64,000 nt of DNA from Plectosphaerella cucumerina (Eukaryota > Ascomycota > Sordariomycetes > Glomerellales > Plectosphaerellaceae), in the NCBI GenBank assembly GCA_020746995.1, contig JAGPXD010000005.1:2480001-2544000 (forward strand), in the 5' to 3' direction. Positions within the stretch are counted from its first letter, which is position 1; each line of letters begins with the position of its first letter. This document shows positions 1-11,615 of this stretch, piece after piece. Under the pieces are notes generated by a model that saw only the letters and a program-made list of their open reading frames with translations, searched no databases and was not told the origin of the DNA. The position numbers and the translations under genes were made by a program.

Positions 1-1
1 G

Positions 2-1965
2 GTTGATCGTCGGAACCCTAATCTCCTATGGCCTGCGCTTATGGAGAAGGCCTACCTGAAAGTTCGCGGCGGATACGACTTTCCTGGCAGTAACTCGGGG
101 ACAGACCTTTGGGTATTAACCGGCTGGATTCCAGAACAGCTGTTTCTTCAAAGGTGAGGCACATGATCTTGGCCAGGGGCCACTTCCACCTGGTCATTGG
201 CTGGACTGACAAATGTCACAGCGAGGACGTCGATCTGGAACAAGCCTGGGACCGCATGGCTCGCGGCTATCAATACGACAACGTTATTATCACGCTGGGC
301 ACTGGCCGTCTCTCGACAACAGAGGAAGAGACCCTCGGACTTGTTGGCGAACACGACTATGCGGTCCTTGACATGGACAGCACAAGCGGAGCCCGTCGAC
401 TACTCGTCAAAAACCCTTGGTGCGACGGACTGGTATGGAAAGGCGCGGACGCATCTGGCGGACGTCCTGTGGAACACACACCCGGAGACGAGTCGTGGCC
501 TGCAACCGGGGCACACCTCGAGATGTTTCGGCCTTCCACATCAACCGGAACATTTTGGATCACCCTCGAAGAAGTCGCCCAGAACTTCGAGTCGATGTAC
601 CTCAACTGGAACCCTGCCTGTTTTGCGCATCGACAGGATCGTCATTTCAAATGGAACATGCCGAAGAGAAACGTGGCCGGCACATTCGCGTACAACCCCC
701 AGTACACAGTCCGGGCCAATGCGCGATCCAGTGTATGGGTACTCCTCAGCCGACACTTCGCCGACGAAGAATTGGACATTGCCCGGAACAGGCGGCCGGG
801 CTCCCTCGCCTCGGTGGCCAAGCAGCTCGGGTACATGAGCATATCTGTCTTCGACAACAGAGGCTGTCGAGTCGAGGCCCCTGACGGCGCCCTTTACCGC
901 GGACCATATGTGGACTCGTCGCAGACACTGGCCAAGCTCGAACTCGGTGCCGACATGACTTACACGGTCGTCATGGCGCAGGAAGATCTCCCCCTCGACG
1001 AGTACGCATGTACATTCTCGTTCTTCTCGACCATTCCTCTGCACATAGAAGTTGCCAAAGATGAATTGGGTCAATACCAGGAGATTTCAGGCTCTTGGAC
1101 CCGCAGGACAGCTGGCGGCAATGCAGCATCGCCACTTTACTCACAGAACCCACAGTTTGGTGTTTACATCCCACAAGAAACACCACTGTCGGTGCTTCTA
1201 GCCACAGGGAGCCGGGGTGTAGCCATTCACATTGACTTGGTGTGGTCGACGGGCAAGCGGGCGACCTCGATAACACGCAAGGATGTGGTTGCCAGCTCTG
1301 GAGACTATCGAGGCGGAAACGCATACGTTCAAGCTCCGAAAGTACAGGCCGGCTCGTACATAATTGTATGCTCTACTTTCGAGGCCGGACAGCTGGCGGA
1401 TTTCACCATGCGAGTAGGCGCTATGGTGCCGCTCACTGTCCGCCCTATGCCAGGAGAAGATGCAGGTCTCTTGCGGTCTCCTGCCCCGCCGGTGGAGTTC
1501 CCCGCTGGTGTTGGGGAGAGACGCATCAGAATATCAGCGTCGCGACTGACCAGAGCACATGTCGTAGCATCATGTCCGCTGAACACCGATCAAGACGGCC
1601 AGCACGCACCCCGTGCATCGTTGCGCATGTCGATATTGTACGGACGAGGCTCCCAGGCATCTCTCGTTGCTGTATCTGCGCATGGCGCTTTCCGGGAGCT
1701 GATCACGTCGCTTCGCACGTCAGAGTTCGATATTGAGCCGGAGCGGCTACAGAGGGAGGAGCTCTGGCTCGTGGTAGAGTTGCTCGGCAGCTCTGCCGCT
1801 CGAGGGGGGGTACATATTGAATTCTGGGGGATAACCAAGTGTATGCAGACCATTGGGAGGCGATTCATGTCTGATGCGCAGGCTGAAGTCGCTTTCAGAG
1901 AGAAAAGAGTTCATCATATCACTAAAGATCCACTGTCGCCTGACATTCCCTTGCTTTCTTGGTGA
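2..1965 (+). CDS. palB: PalB/RIM13 calpain-like cysteine protease, 3' part
   Basis: C-terminal two thirds of a calpain-family protease of the PalB/Rim13 type, which in ascomycetes acts in the ambient-pH pathway leading to PacC processing at endosomal ESCRT sites. The gene is cut by the left edge, so the catalytic Cys is outside. Exons are 2-153 and 222-1965. The 68-nt intron 154-221 (GTGAGG...CACAG) is required because the frame-2 exon runs into a stop just after it, and removing it joins LFLQ to SEDVDLEQAW. The catalytic His is seen in LVGEHDYAVLDMD and the catalytic Asn in LVKNPWCDG. The roughly 400 residues after that match the position of the C2/PBH-like C-terminal domains of PalB. The identity is confident from the His/Asn blocks. 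The role in pH signalling is inferred from the family. It runs tail-to-tail with the next gene, leaving 297 bp between them. Confidence 0.9.
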
Positions 1966-2262
1966 GACATAAGCCATGTGAACCCTGTGCCACCAGACGC
2001 AGACCGATGCAGACGTTTGAAGACGTTTAATCTTGTGTGGAGTGCCAACTCCTCACTGTGTATATGATTTTGTCTTGTAGCCGATCATGGCATGCACGCG
2101 AGATCCATACCACCCAAACAGAAGGAAGTAGAGGCTTGTGAATGCTCAGACAAAAACTGCAGGTATGCAGTGAGGTACAGCGCTGTTGACGCGACGAGAA
2201 ATCGAGCCCCTGACAAAAATGAACATGCGTCCAAGTACACGCAAAACGAGAGGTTCCAGCTG

Positions 2263-3891
2263 CTATAATGCTAACCCCCTCCGCCGTCTGCCACGGTTTG
2301 GGCCATCTGGCCGCTGTGATAGGACGTCCCGCAGCAAGGGGTCATCTTTATCCTTGTCCACGTGGTGGACCCGTACATGTCTGTCCGTCGTCAGTTTGGT
2401 ATTCCAAGAGCATCAGACCTCCCGTCTAGTTGGAGCACTAACCTTTGCAGATTGTCGGGACGAGGATACTTGTGTTCGCGATCAGGACAAAATGGACACA
2501 CATATCCAGGCGACTCGTGTACCAGGCCATGGCGAATCATTTCGTTTTTCCGCTTGAAGCCCTTCCCGCCCTCGCTGCGTGAGCAGCCAGGTACAGGGCA
2601 ATAGTGTGGTCGCGCAGAAGAATGGACGTTGGCATGTGAGTTGAGCAAATACTGAGTCTGAAAGGGGGCTGCGGTGCAGCCCGAGAACGTGCACACGTAT
2701 GTTCCGTGTTGGTTGGACCCATTCCCATGTTCAACGACCAGTCGGTCTACAGCTTGGCCGATGGCAAGACTTGCTGGCTGATCGCTGGTTGGAGAGTCCG
2801 GGGGTGCGGTGGTGTGCTCCCCTCCTAGGGGTCTGCTATGCATGTATGGGAGGAAACCGTAAGACGATGCGCTTACAGCTTGAGGAGATGGTAGATCTCT
2901 TCGAAAGTTGCTACCAGGGGAGGTAGGGGAGGTGGGATGAGGTCCTGTGAAATTGGGCATGGAAGATATGCCGGGGAGCCCAGATGGAGGTGACCGGGAA
3001 AATGACGACGCATGCCGGCGCCCTGGTACATCCTTGTCTGGCGAGAGCTGCAAATCTGAAAAATGTTGTCGTATAGAAGGAAGTGCTCGGCCGTGACCGC
3101 TGTGATCCGATCGCGGTGAATCAATCTGTAACGGCGGCAAGCCACCAGATCCAGATTGTGGCGGAGAGGCTGATGTTGCAACTTCTAGACCATGTCGCGG
3201 TGCCGTCATAGAAGGCCGGCTAGAGTAGTGATCCGGGCCAGAAATTCCGCCGACAGAACCCCCTGAGCTGTCTCGATCCTCTCGTATAGGCAAGCGGCAC
3301 GGTTGATCAGGCCCTTCGGAGGCCTGTCGTCGTTGCTCAGTCGTAGCATGAACCAGGTCCAGTTTTGGCGGATTCGTGGCTGCGGAGGAATGAGAACTGT
3401 GAGGACTTGGTACGCAAGTTCCGCCCGTGCTGAACGCAAGAGCACCAGCCGCGAGGCCTGCGAGGCTCTCGACATTCAACAGCGCGGACTTTTTTGGATT
3501 TGGAGAGCCAGAGGGTTCTGGAGACTGACCAGGCGATGACTGGACGGGGGACACCGGGCGAAACTGGGAGCCGACATCAACGACAAAGGTAGGCGGCGCG
3601 TCGTCCATGAATGCACCGTGTTCCTTACAGCCATCGCTGAGATGCTTGATCAAGACGGCCTCTCCCCGCCCAAATTCAACCTGAAAATGTTAGTGTGAGC
3701 CTCTTCCCGACTCCGTTAGTTGTTCCACATACATGTCTAGGAGTGGCAAACTGGGGGCTACGCCCCGGCCCTAGGTCTGGCTTGATAGACTCCATCCGGG
3801 GGCTTCCCCTGGATGGACTGGACTCAGGGTCGTAACCGTAACATTCATCCGGGGGAGCTTGATGAGGTGGGCGTGCTGCCGAAGTCGTCAT
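2263..3891 (-). CDS. C2H2 zinc-finger protein with three C-terminal fingers
   Basis: Three exons on the minus strand: 3891-3733, 3680-2443 and 2380-2263 (504 residues). Introns 3681-3732 (GTATGT...TTTCAG, branch ACTAAC) and 2381-2442 (GTTAGT...GGACAG) keep the frame and complete the last finger: DNLQR joins to HVRVHHVDKDKDD. The first ~350 residues are Pro/Ser-rich and low in complexity. The C-terminus has a C-x5-C...H-x3-H finger, a second finger with a long linker (HYCPVPGC...MIRHGLVH), and a third (YVCPFCPD...LQRHVRVH), followed by a basic tail ending RGRRRRGLAL. It is probably a nuclear DNA-binding protein. I do not recognise a named orthologue. The start is ATG at 3891, because the large third-frame block by itself would have no ATG. 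Confidence 0.85.
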
Positions 3892-5747
3892 GCTTGAGAA
3901 GGTGGGATAAGTTGGGAAAACCGAATGATCTTATGGCCAAGTGCATGCGCAGTTGTATTGCCACAGTCGCGCTTGGAGAGGCAGATGTAGAGTGCCGAGA
4001 GTGTCGGGACGCGAGGCGCAGCAGACCGAATCGCGGTGCAGCTCAGTCTCTGGCGCATAGGTGGAGGCAACGTATGGATATGAGCAGCACCGTTTCGAAG
4101 CAGATGTGCAGCGGAGGGTCGACCGGCATGAGCTAGGATGTGCCGATGCTCAGGATGGATATGCTGCTGCCGTAAGAGCTGGGGCGGTCCTGAGACGAGA
4201 CGTGATGTGCTCTGGCCAGATCTAGAAGGAGTACCGCATGCCCCATCCGGGCCCAACACCCAGAAACTGCCGCGCAGCTTTACTACCACAAAGTTGCTCG
4301 GTGAGAAATCGGTGTCGAGTCGAGGCGGTTTGGCGACTTGTCGACTGCCCAACTGGCACAGCAGGCTTAGGGACGGTAGGGGAGACTTCAAGAGTGCGCA
4401 CTGCTACTCTGTCGCTTGAGACGCGGTAACGATGCCAACTGCTGTATTCGTGAGGATTGGCAACTCGGTATACACTCTAGGCGGCGTGCGTGAGTTGTTG
4501 TGGTGTTCGGCTGGGGCGCAGAGGATTGTCGCAGAGGGGCCAGTGATCATCTAAATGTGTACCTGGGCGCGGTGAAAGTATAATGTTCCCAGTGCTGGGG
4601 CGCGTCGAAGCGTGCGCTGCGCCAAGAAGGAGTTTCGCGCAGTGATGAGTCTGATGAGATGCGGCTCTCCCTTTCGCTCATGGGAGACAGACGAGTATGT
4701 ACGAGACTGGAAGTTGGGAGGAACACTAGAGGTTGCGCTGCGACTGGGCGATGGCAGAGGGACCCGAATTCGCGGGGGCATGTGGAAAGAGGAGGCACCA
4801 CACAGGTCGCCATGAGGGGCGGAGGGGGTCAGTCACTTGCTGAGCCTGGGGAAAGCGCCGTACACGGCAGGTGACCGCCAGTTCAATCGGCAGGTCCCTG
4901 GCACCGACAAGCCCCGCCGAGGGTACGGTTGACGCCTGTACAGGATACGCCTTGGGCCGGCGAATGGGTACTTTGAGCTGCTGTACCTAGTGGATGCCTT
5001 GAAATGTGTCTAGCGAAGACAGCCAATCCGATCACAGGCGCGTCCCGCACCCCAATGCCTCCACTTTGATCTAAGCCTCACTCTTGACCCACGCCTCGGT
5101 GGACCATTGGCTGCCCGACTGGGGAAAGTCAGGGATCTTGCACCATCTAGACGGAGCCCATGACTTCGAAAAATGCTTGGCATTCGTAGCGTGACAGAGG
5201 TAACTCTCAGAGTAAGCAGTGGCAACCGGGTACTGAATCTTGTTAGGGGAGGGTTCTGCCGAGTTTGAATTGCCATTTTCCGGGGAAATCATACCCAGCC
5301 CCATACACGCGGGGTGAACTGTTCCGAATGTCGGACGAGTCAATGCCCACATCAATCCTGCATGCACGAGAAACTCCTTCGGTACTTGAGGAGGAAGATT
5401 CACGCAGCCGTGGCAGTGTTGAAGGTGAAGGCGTGCTTGGCTCTCGAGAGTACTTTTGTCTATTACTAGTCGCAATCAAGCAGAAATGCCATGGGTGTTG
5501 TTGAATGCAGCCGTTGGTTGTCGTCGCCTCTGCCAATGGCCAGGGGTTCAATGCCGGGCTCGCGCCTCAGGCATCTTCAGGTTGCCCAACTGCGCAATGC
5601 TCTATCGGAAACGACGAGAACCAGGGAATGAACCTGGTGATGGACCGCCGTTCCAGTCATGTGGCGGCGCTCCCAGTGGTTGCTTCACCTAGATACTCAA
5701 AATCCAGGGGTGGCACCAGAGTATATCAGCACATGTTGCAAGCCCGT
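3892..5747. other. Intergenic region without a supported gene
   Basis: About 1.85 kb upstream of the C2H2 gene and downstream of SEN15. It must hold the C2H2 promoter. Several open frames occur (for example on the minus strand at 5071-5475), but none has a recognisable domain or a convincing ATG, splice sites and codon pattern together. Confidence 0.6.
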
Positions 5748-6239
5748 TCAGTTCTGCCTGGGCTTCACGATGCCATCGTGCATGATGTAGTAAGACACAG
5801 TTGAATCGTCGTGGACGACTGCGAGCAGAATCCTCTTGTGGCGCCCAGATCTCCTCCAGTCCCGACCTTCGGAGGCCACTGGAGCCGCTGCACTAGCGAC
5901 ATCAAGCGGTGGAAGCGGCCCTATCGAGTCGAAGATGGCCGTAAAATTTGCGAGTGACAACTTCTCCTTGATGTGAACTGGAAGTACCCACTCTGCTTCG
6001 GGAGCCTGGCTTATTTGACTTGACGGCGCACCGCTTTGTAGAGCGGCGACTTGTTCATCTGGGTGGATATACAGCCTGCGTGGCGGCAATCCATAGAGAA
6101 GTGGCCTGAGATCATGGCAGCGTTGGGTCGAGTCAGATGCAGTCCGGTGTGTGTTGACGCTTGTCCAGTCATGTTGGTTGGTGAGATTGGCGGCAACAGA
6201 TGCGGCAAGGTGCTGGAGATGTTCCTGGACGCTCTCCAT
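5748..6239 (-). CDS. SEN15: tRNA-splicing endonuclease subunit SEN15
   Basis: Single-exon gene of 163 residues. Sen15 is a non-catalytic subunit of the heterotetrameric tRNA-splicing endonuclease (with Sen2, Sen34 and Sen54), which removes introns from pre-tRNAs. The family pattern is clear: an N-terminal helix MESVQEHLQHLAASVAANL, the block RPLLYGLPPRRLYIHPDEQ, a conserved EWVLPVHIKEKLSL segment, and the C-terminal beta-rich stretch KRILLAVVHDDSTVSYYIM ending IVKPRQN. I chose the ATG at 6239, because the longer open frame begins with GTG and adds only a non-conserved lead. There is no intron. Neighbours on both sides are unrelated. Confidence 0.85.
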   Translation of the reverse strand: MESVQEHLQHLAASVAANLTNQHDWTSVNTHRTASDSTQRCHDLRPLLYGLPPRRLYIHPDEQVAALQSGAPSSQISQAPEAEWVLPVHIKEKLSLANFTAIFDSIGPLPPLDVASAAAPVASEGRDWRRSGRHKRILLAVVHDDSTVSYYIMHDGIVKPRQN

Positions 6240-7175
6240 GGTGGTGACTTTACCCTCGTCGCCGGGTTTGCTCGACACTCTGAATTGCGGTGAACCCTCG
6301 ATGACGCCTCAAGACGGAATCGAGGCGTTTTTTTTTTGGCGTTTGGAGACGAAGTTGGGGCGACTCCACAGTCGCCCCTCTAGCTACCTAGTGCCTGATG
6401 TAGTCTATGCACCTATAGGGGCTTGCGTATCGAGGACGTGATGCGGTTCCCCGAATTCAAACCGGAGCCGTGTCCGAGCAGTCGGGTACCTAATTGAAGC
6501 CCTCAACTATCGATTACTAGAAGGAACAACATCTGTGGAACAAACTTCCAGCAGCTATCACATCACCTCAGGGGCGTCCTATTGTCCTGGCACCAAGAAT
6601 CATCAAAATTGTCCAGCCTGCATCTAGACCTCAAGTTGCAGGGGCTTATGATTGGCTCTGAGCTTCGGAAGATCCCTGTTCAGCCGGACGTTTGCAACCG
6701 GCGTCATTTCACGGTCGTTCGCCGTCACTACCTGGCCCTGCAGGTACCTACGTCTTACCCAGTTCTTCACATGGCGACTGTTCTCCCGTTCCCAGTTTCA
6801 TCCACCATCAGCCGCGCTCCCTCAACATCCCCATACCTACTAAACTACGCTGCTCGACGCATCCCAACTCTTCTATCGACAAGCTGTTCTTGAGCTACAA
6901 GTCACAGAGACATTGAACCCTTGACTTCCTTCCTCCCCGCCCCCCCTAGCACACCTACTTCGACCGCGCCACCATACATCCTCGTGCGCATTGCATCGCT
7001 ACATCACAGAGTTTTCAGCGACTTTGCACATTTGTCCAGATCGGCGCTGCTTTCGACGCCTTCGCCATACTACCTCGACGTCACCACCTGTTGCACCACA
7101 GCCTGGACCCGACATCCCAGCGATTCCGAAAGTACAACCTCTCCCGAAGCAATCGACACAATAGGCTCGGCTTCG
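6240..7175. other. Divergent promoter region between SEN15 and the DUF2985 gene
   Basis: Holds promoters and 5' UTRs of two divergent genes. It contains a T-run near 6330-6339 and a C/T-rich stretch (about 6770-7060) directly ahead of the DUF2985 start, typical of fungal 5' UTRs. The frame of the downstream gene is open back to 6921 but only from a TTG. Confidence 0.6.
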
Positions 7176-8198
7176 ATGGTTACCAAAGCCCCCTGCAAAG
7201 ACACTCGGGGTGACGACCTCGGCAGACTGGAATCTCAAAATGGCACAATGACAGAACTGGCTACTGTGGCGACCGGCCACGAAAGAGTGCCGACGGGACT
7301 CGCCACCCTCAAGGTCGGCGCCCAATATGCGCCCTTGACGGAACCTTACCCCAATGGCTACCACTTCCCGCCTTCGCTTAGCTGGAAGGAGGGTTTCACT
7401 CGCGGCTGTAAGGCCTTCTGGGCCTACACAACAACATGGCTCGGCTTCTTTGTTGTTCTATATGGCTTGAACGTTGTGGCGTGGGGAGGCATGCTTTTCC
7501 TGCTTCTCTGCAACGCTGCCCCCGCCATGTGTCACCCAACGTGCAACGACATCAACTCGCCACGGCGGAAATGGATCGAGACTACGTCTCAAATTCTCAA
7601 CGGACTGTTCTGCGTCACCGGTTTTGGCCTGGCACCCTGGCGGTTTCGCGATCTATACTACCTTGTCAAATGGAGGTTTGGGTCGCGCACCAACGACCTT
7701 CGGCGGCTGGCCGGTATTCACCGCGGTTGGTTCCGTCTTCGAGGCTCTGACAACATACCTCTGGACATTGGCCCCGACAACGTGGGAGATTACGCTGCAG
7801 GCAGTGACCTTGCCAGTATTCCCTTGCCAGAGTCGAAGATCCCAGACCCTCCATTGACGGGCGTACGAGCACCCGCCACGGCGCCGTGGAAGTTGGATTT
7901 CGTTATCTGGTTTAACGTCTGGAACACGTTTCTGCAGTGTTGTCTGGCAGGTTTCATGTGGGGTATGAACCGCTACGACAGACCCTCCTGGTCGACGGGA
8001 CTCTTTGTTGGGTTGGCAATGGTAGCCGCCATGGTCGGTGGCCTGATGATGTTCTTCGAGGGCAAGAAGGTCAAGAGCATCGAGGGCATACCAGTGTGTG
8101 AGAAGGATTTGCAGCAGCTGGCCCGTGACAAGGAGGCGGGCATCATTCACTACAACAACATCAAGGACAAGAAGCCGAAGGAGAAGGGGGGAAAGTAG
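7176..8198 (+). CDS. DUF2985-family multipass membrane protein
   Basis: Intronless gene of 340 residues, starting at the first in-frame ATG (MVTKAPCKD). After a polar N-terminus of ~60 residues comes the family block YAPLTEPYPNGYHFPPSLSW, then a hydrophobic helix (WLGFFVVLYGLNVVAWGGML) that runs into FLLLCNAAPAMC. The motifs CNDINSPRRKWIE and LFCVTGFGLAPWRFRDLYYL follow, and two more hydrophobic segments lie near the C-terminus (LDFVIWFNVWNTFLQCC and LFVGLAMVAAMVGGLMMFFEG). The tail is lysine-rich (DKKPKEKGGK). This layout is that of the fungal DUF2985 family, whose biochemical role is not known. The location is inferred to be an internal or plasma membrane. The next gene starts ~450 bp downstream in the same direction. 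Confidence 0.85.
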   Translation: MVTKAPCKDTRGDDLGRLESQNGTMTELATVATGHERVPTGLATLKVGAQYAPLTEPYPNGYHFPPSLSWKEGFTRGCKAFWAYTTTWLGFFVVLYGLNVVAWGGMLFLLLCNAAPAMCHPTCNDINSPRRKWIETTSQILNGLFCVTGFGLAPWRFRDLYYLVKWRFGSRTNDLRRLAGIHRGWFRLRGSDNIPLDIGPDNVGDYAAGSDLASIPLPESKIPDPPLTGVRAPATAPWKLDFVIWFNVWNTFLQCCLAGFMWGMNRYDRPSWSTGLFVGLAMVAAMVGGLMMFFEGKKVKSIEGIPVCEKDLQQLARDKEAGIIHYNNIKDKKPKEKGGK

Positions 8199-8647
8199 AA
8201 TACGTTGTATGGAGGTTTCTTTATACGTACAGCCAAGTATGATGTTTAATGGTCAACAAGCGTTTATTTCTCAAATATTCAAATGAAGGCAAAGATAAGT
8301 GGAGTGACTTAGTTCCAATCTGCAGAACCTACTTACTATTACCACCATACTTCTAATCGATCAGTACAGAACATTAACCCCCTTTGAAATGAAATGCATA
8401 CTTGATCGAGTCTGACCAGGTTATACGGATCTTATTTACTATGGCGAGAATCCTGGTACCTCGGTGTAGTAGACCGAGCTGTTGTACCTGCCTCAGATAA
8501 AGCGGGCCTGTGGCTGCAAATTGCCTAGCGTTGGTCCTCCCTCCGCAGCCAGATGTCATTGTCGCAGCGGGCGACTCCCTCCGTGACTGACCCGCCTCTT
8601 CCACCTCTACAATCACCGCACGCTGGACACGCGTGCTTCTCATCAAG
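8199..8647. other. Intergenic region between two plus-strand genes
   Basis: About 450 bp, AT-richer at its left end (8215-8400), consistent with the 3' UTR of the DUF2985 gene followed by the promoter of the transporter gene. No further gene seen. Confidence 0.5.
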
Positions 8648-10017
8648 ATGGCGTCTCGATCTATTGTCCCTTTTCTTGTTGCTATGATGCTCCTGACGGG
8701 CGTCTGCAACACACTATTGACAAAATACCAGGTATGCCGGCGCGCCATTGTCCCCTCAAACACCCAGCTCCTGCTAACCCGGGGCTAGGATATGCAATGC
8801 GTCCGAAACTGCGACGACCCCGATGCCTCGAAACATGCGTATTTCAACCAGCCAGTACTTCAGACGGCGCAGATGTTCGTCGGAGAGATGGGCTGCTGGC
8901 TCGTCGTTGGGGCAATGGCTCTCTGGCGTAAGCTCGCAGCAAGGAAGGGTGCGCAGAGCCATGGATACGAAGCCATCCGCAGCAGCGATAACGACGGGGA
9001 TGCGGCGCAGGCAACAACGTCCCTTATTGACCCCAACGACGACGGGCCCAAGCCCGCGGGTGGCGATGGCGATACCCCCATCATGAAGGGGCGCCTTATC
9101 CTTCTTCTCGCCCTACCTGCGATCTGCGACATCTGCGGAACGACATTGATGAATGTCGGCCTCCTCCTTGTCGTGGCATCAATCTACCAGATGACTCGAG
9201 GAGCCCTCGTTCTATTTGTTGGACTCTTCAGTGTTCTCTTCTTGCGCAGACGGCTGTTTCTGTTCCAGTGGCTGTCGCTTGCCGGCGTCGTTCTGGGTGT
9301 CGCTATCGTTGGCCTTGCTGGCGCCTTGTTCCACGAGGGCAAGGGCGAGGCTGGCAGTAAGCTGATCACCGCCTCTCCGCCAGCCTCAAGCGCGTGGCTC
9401 TCGGTGGCCGGAGTTCTCCTCATCGCCGGAGCTCAGATATTCACCGCGACCCAGTTCGTTCTCGAAGAATACATGCTGGAGCGCTGGGCCATAGAGCCGA
9501 TCCAGGTTGTGGGATGGGAAGGCGTCTTTGGCTTTGTGGTCACCGTCTTTGCTATGGTCATCCTGCACCTTTCCTTTGGACGGTCAGACGCTGGCCGCCT
9601 CGGCTACTTTGACATGGTCGAGGGTTGGAGACAAATGACAACTAACAAGGAGATCGGACTCTCCAGCCTCCTGATCATGATCAGTATCGGGTATGATTAG
9701 CAGCCCCTCCCCCCTTACCCTTGGTCGACTAACACACTGCGATCTGTAGCGGTTTTAACTTCTTTGGATTATCGGTGACGAGAAGTGTCAGTGCGACGTC
9801 AAGGTCGACCATCGACACCTGCAGGACTCTTTTCATTTGGATCGTCTCTCTTGGGCTGCGCTGGGAGTCCTTCAAGTGGCTCCAGGTCGTCGGCTTCGCC
9901 ATGTTGGTTTACTTCACCTTCCTGTTCAACGGGATTGTGCAGCCCCCGTTCCAGTTCCTCCAGGTCGAGCAGGAAGTTGAGGAGCTGCTGCCGGAGGAGC
10001 CAATCGAGCATCACTAG
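8648..10017 (+). CDS. DMT-superfamily (SLC35F6/EamA-like) transporter
   Basis: Three exons: 8648-8731, 8789-9690 and 9750-10017, giving 417 residues. Intron 1 (8732-8788, GTATGC...GGCTAG) follows the first helix MASRSIVPFLVAMMLLTGVCNTLLTKYQ. Intron 2 (9691-9749, GTATGA...CTGTAG, with CTAAC) joins ISIG to GFNFFGLSVTRSVSATSRST; without it the frame stops at once. The protein has about ten hydrophobic helices with the drug/metabolite-transporter layout, an early FNQPVLQTAQMFVGE block, and a mid loop rich in Asp and Gly (~residues 85-120). The nearest family is the SLC35F6 (ANT2-binding protein) group, multipass proteins of endomembranes. The substrate is unknown. The acidic tail ends EELLPEEPIEHH. 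Confidence 0.85.
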
Positions 10018-10417
10018 ATGCCCAGTCTCAGATGGTAGGTTGTGTCGCAACCCGAGCCATTTCCCGCCGACATCTGTGTTGGCAGTGGACCCAGGTCGAC
10101 CACAGAACCAATTCTGGCACTGAAGCTCGCTAGGCGGCGATCGGGAAGGCAAATGCAATACATGCCCGTGGGCTCTCTCCGTGGATGATTGATGGCAGTT
10201 TAGCAGATGCTCTAGTCTCACCGTAGCTATATTGAATGAAGGTCATGTGTGCTCACTCGTCGCCCCTTCATGGTGAGAGTCTGCAGTCATACGTGCCGGT
10301 GATTGATAAGACTATTCAAGATGACCAATGGTCATGCCTCCATCGCGAAACAGGAGATAACCCTGCCAGTATGAATTCTCATCTCAGCCAACTACATGTA
10401 GCCAGGAAGGCCCTCGC
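10018..10417. other. Convergent 3' intergenic region
   Basis: 400 bp between the tails of the transporter gene (+) and the Yippee gene (-). It must carry two sets of polyadenylation signals. Nothing else recognised. Confidence 0.5.
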
Positions 10418-10860
10418 TCAGGTGACATTGCATAGCAGCTCCGCCTCAAGTATGTACTTCCCCTCCTTGTACTTCTCCGTCGCCTCGTATGCCTTGTCAT
10501 ACTTCCACCCCACGGTTTCCTTGCATTGTCGGCAGGTAATGTCCCGGACGATGTGCCTTCCCGTTGTCATGTTGCGCTCGCTGGGTTCGCCAGTGTCAAT
10601 GTTGACGACGCTGTTGAACAGGTACGCTTTGCCATGCTGCCCGCGGAAGTTCTACTCTGCGTCAGTGAAGGTCCTGACACCAAAGACTGAGAAGCCTAAG
10701 CGTCGTGAAGTTCATATGCGATTCAAAGCCACCGGAACACCACAAGGCGATGATGACATACTCGGCTGATGATGTCTTCGTGGTTGGCAAGGTGAGCCTT
10801 GCATCCCTTGCAGCCGTATATCTTATTGCTGCTGAGATAGGTGTTGTAGGCGAGACCCAT
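10418..10860 (-). CDS. moh1: Yippee/Moh1-type zinc-binding protein
   Basis: Two exons, 10860-10762 and 10651-10418 (110 residues), separated by a 110-nt intron 10652-10761 (GTATGT...GAGTAG). Removing it joins HEDIISR to NFRGQHGKAYLF, the invariant Yippee core. The protein begins MGLAYNTYLSSNKIYGCKGC and carries the two CxxC zinc pairs of the family (GCKGC near residues 17-20 and TCRQC in the C-terminal half), plus the usual tail KYKEGKYILEAELLCNVT. Yippee proteins are small, extremely conserved eukaryotic proteins. Yeast Moh1 is linked to GID/stationary-phase biology, but the molecular role here is unproven. Identification is very secure because almost every residue fits the family. Confidence 0.93.
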
Positions 10861-11615
10861 GGCGACGTGATCTCGGTGGCCCGGAAACAGTACAGCACTT
10901 TCGACTTGGTTCAGCAGTTGAAAACGTGGGGCTTTCCGCCCACCAAAGGCACTGGTGTCAACGTGTCTGGGGTGGTAGAGGTCAGGGAGGGAGGGATGAC
11001 GTTTGTCCAGGCAGGCTGCCCAGGCCCGGGTGTTAATCGATAAGGACACCGGTGACCCTCGACGAGTGGATACACACCTAAGTGATGACATATCAGCCGT
11101 GATCTTACAACAAGGTAAGTAGTACTATAATCAGCTTCTAAAATCTATATAATTAGTACCCTATATAAGTAGAAAACTTCTTATTCTAGTATAATAGTTC
11201 ATAGTATCTATATTTATTAGCCTGTAATTATCTTAAATATATATAGCTATTAGTATTTTCTCGAGTATAACTATATAAGTAATATTTAAGCTTTAGTATT
11301 AATAGTAAAAACTAAATCACGAAGTTTATATACTTCTCTTAGATAAATTGAAGTCTTAGCGATATTCGATTTTGTTCCACGGGTTAATAATATAGGTGCT
11401 AGTAGTGTTTTAAACGATATGTTCTAGCATTTCAGAAGCTCAAGTCGCATTGTCGACATCTCTTGGCATGTACATAAAGCTGTCCGTCCCTATATATACA
11501 ACGTTTCAAGAAGTGGAAAGTGAATGAAAGCGGTCCCGTCTTGACCAACCATTGCAGACGTCGTTTGCCCATTTCCAAAGGCACGAAGTCTTGATGATGA
11601 CGTGAGATCGGTCGG
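10861..11615. other. Intergenic region containing AT island A
   Basis: Promoter side of the Yippee gene and 3' side of the ferric-reductase gene. The centre is the AT-rich island described separately; the flanks have normal composition and no gene. Confidence 0.5.
11105..11435. repeat. AT-rich island A, probable RIP scar
   Basis: About 330 bp made almost only of A and T, rich in TA steps and short tracts such as TATATA, in sharp contrast with the GC-rich flanks. No frame is open. In Pezizomycotina such islands are usually the remains of transposable elements mutated by RIP (C to T, preferred at CpA). No terminal repeats are visible, so the original element cannot be named. Confidence 0.6.
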
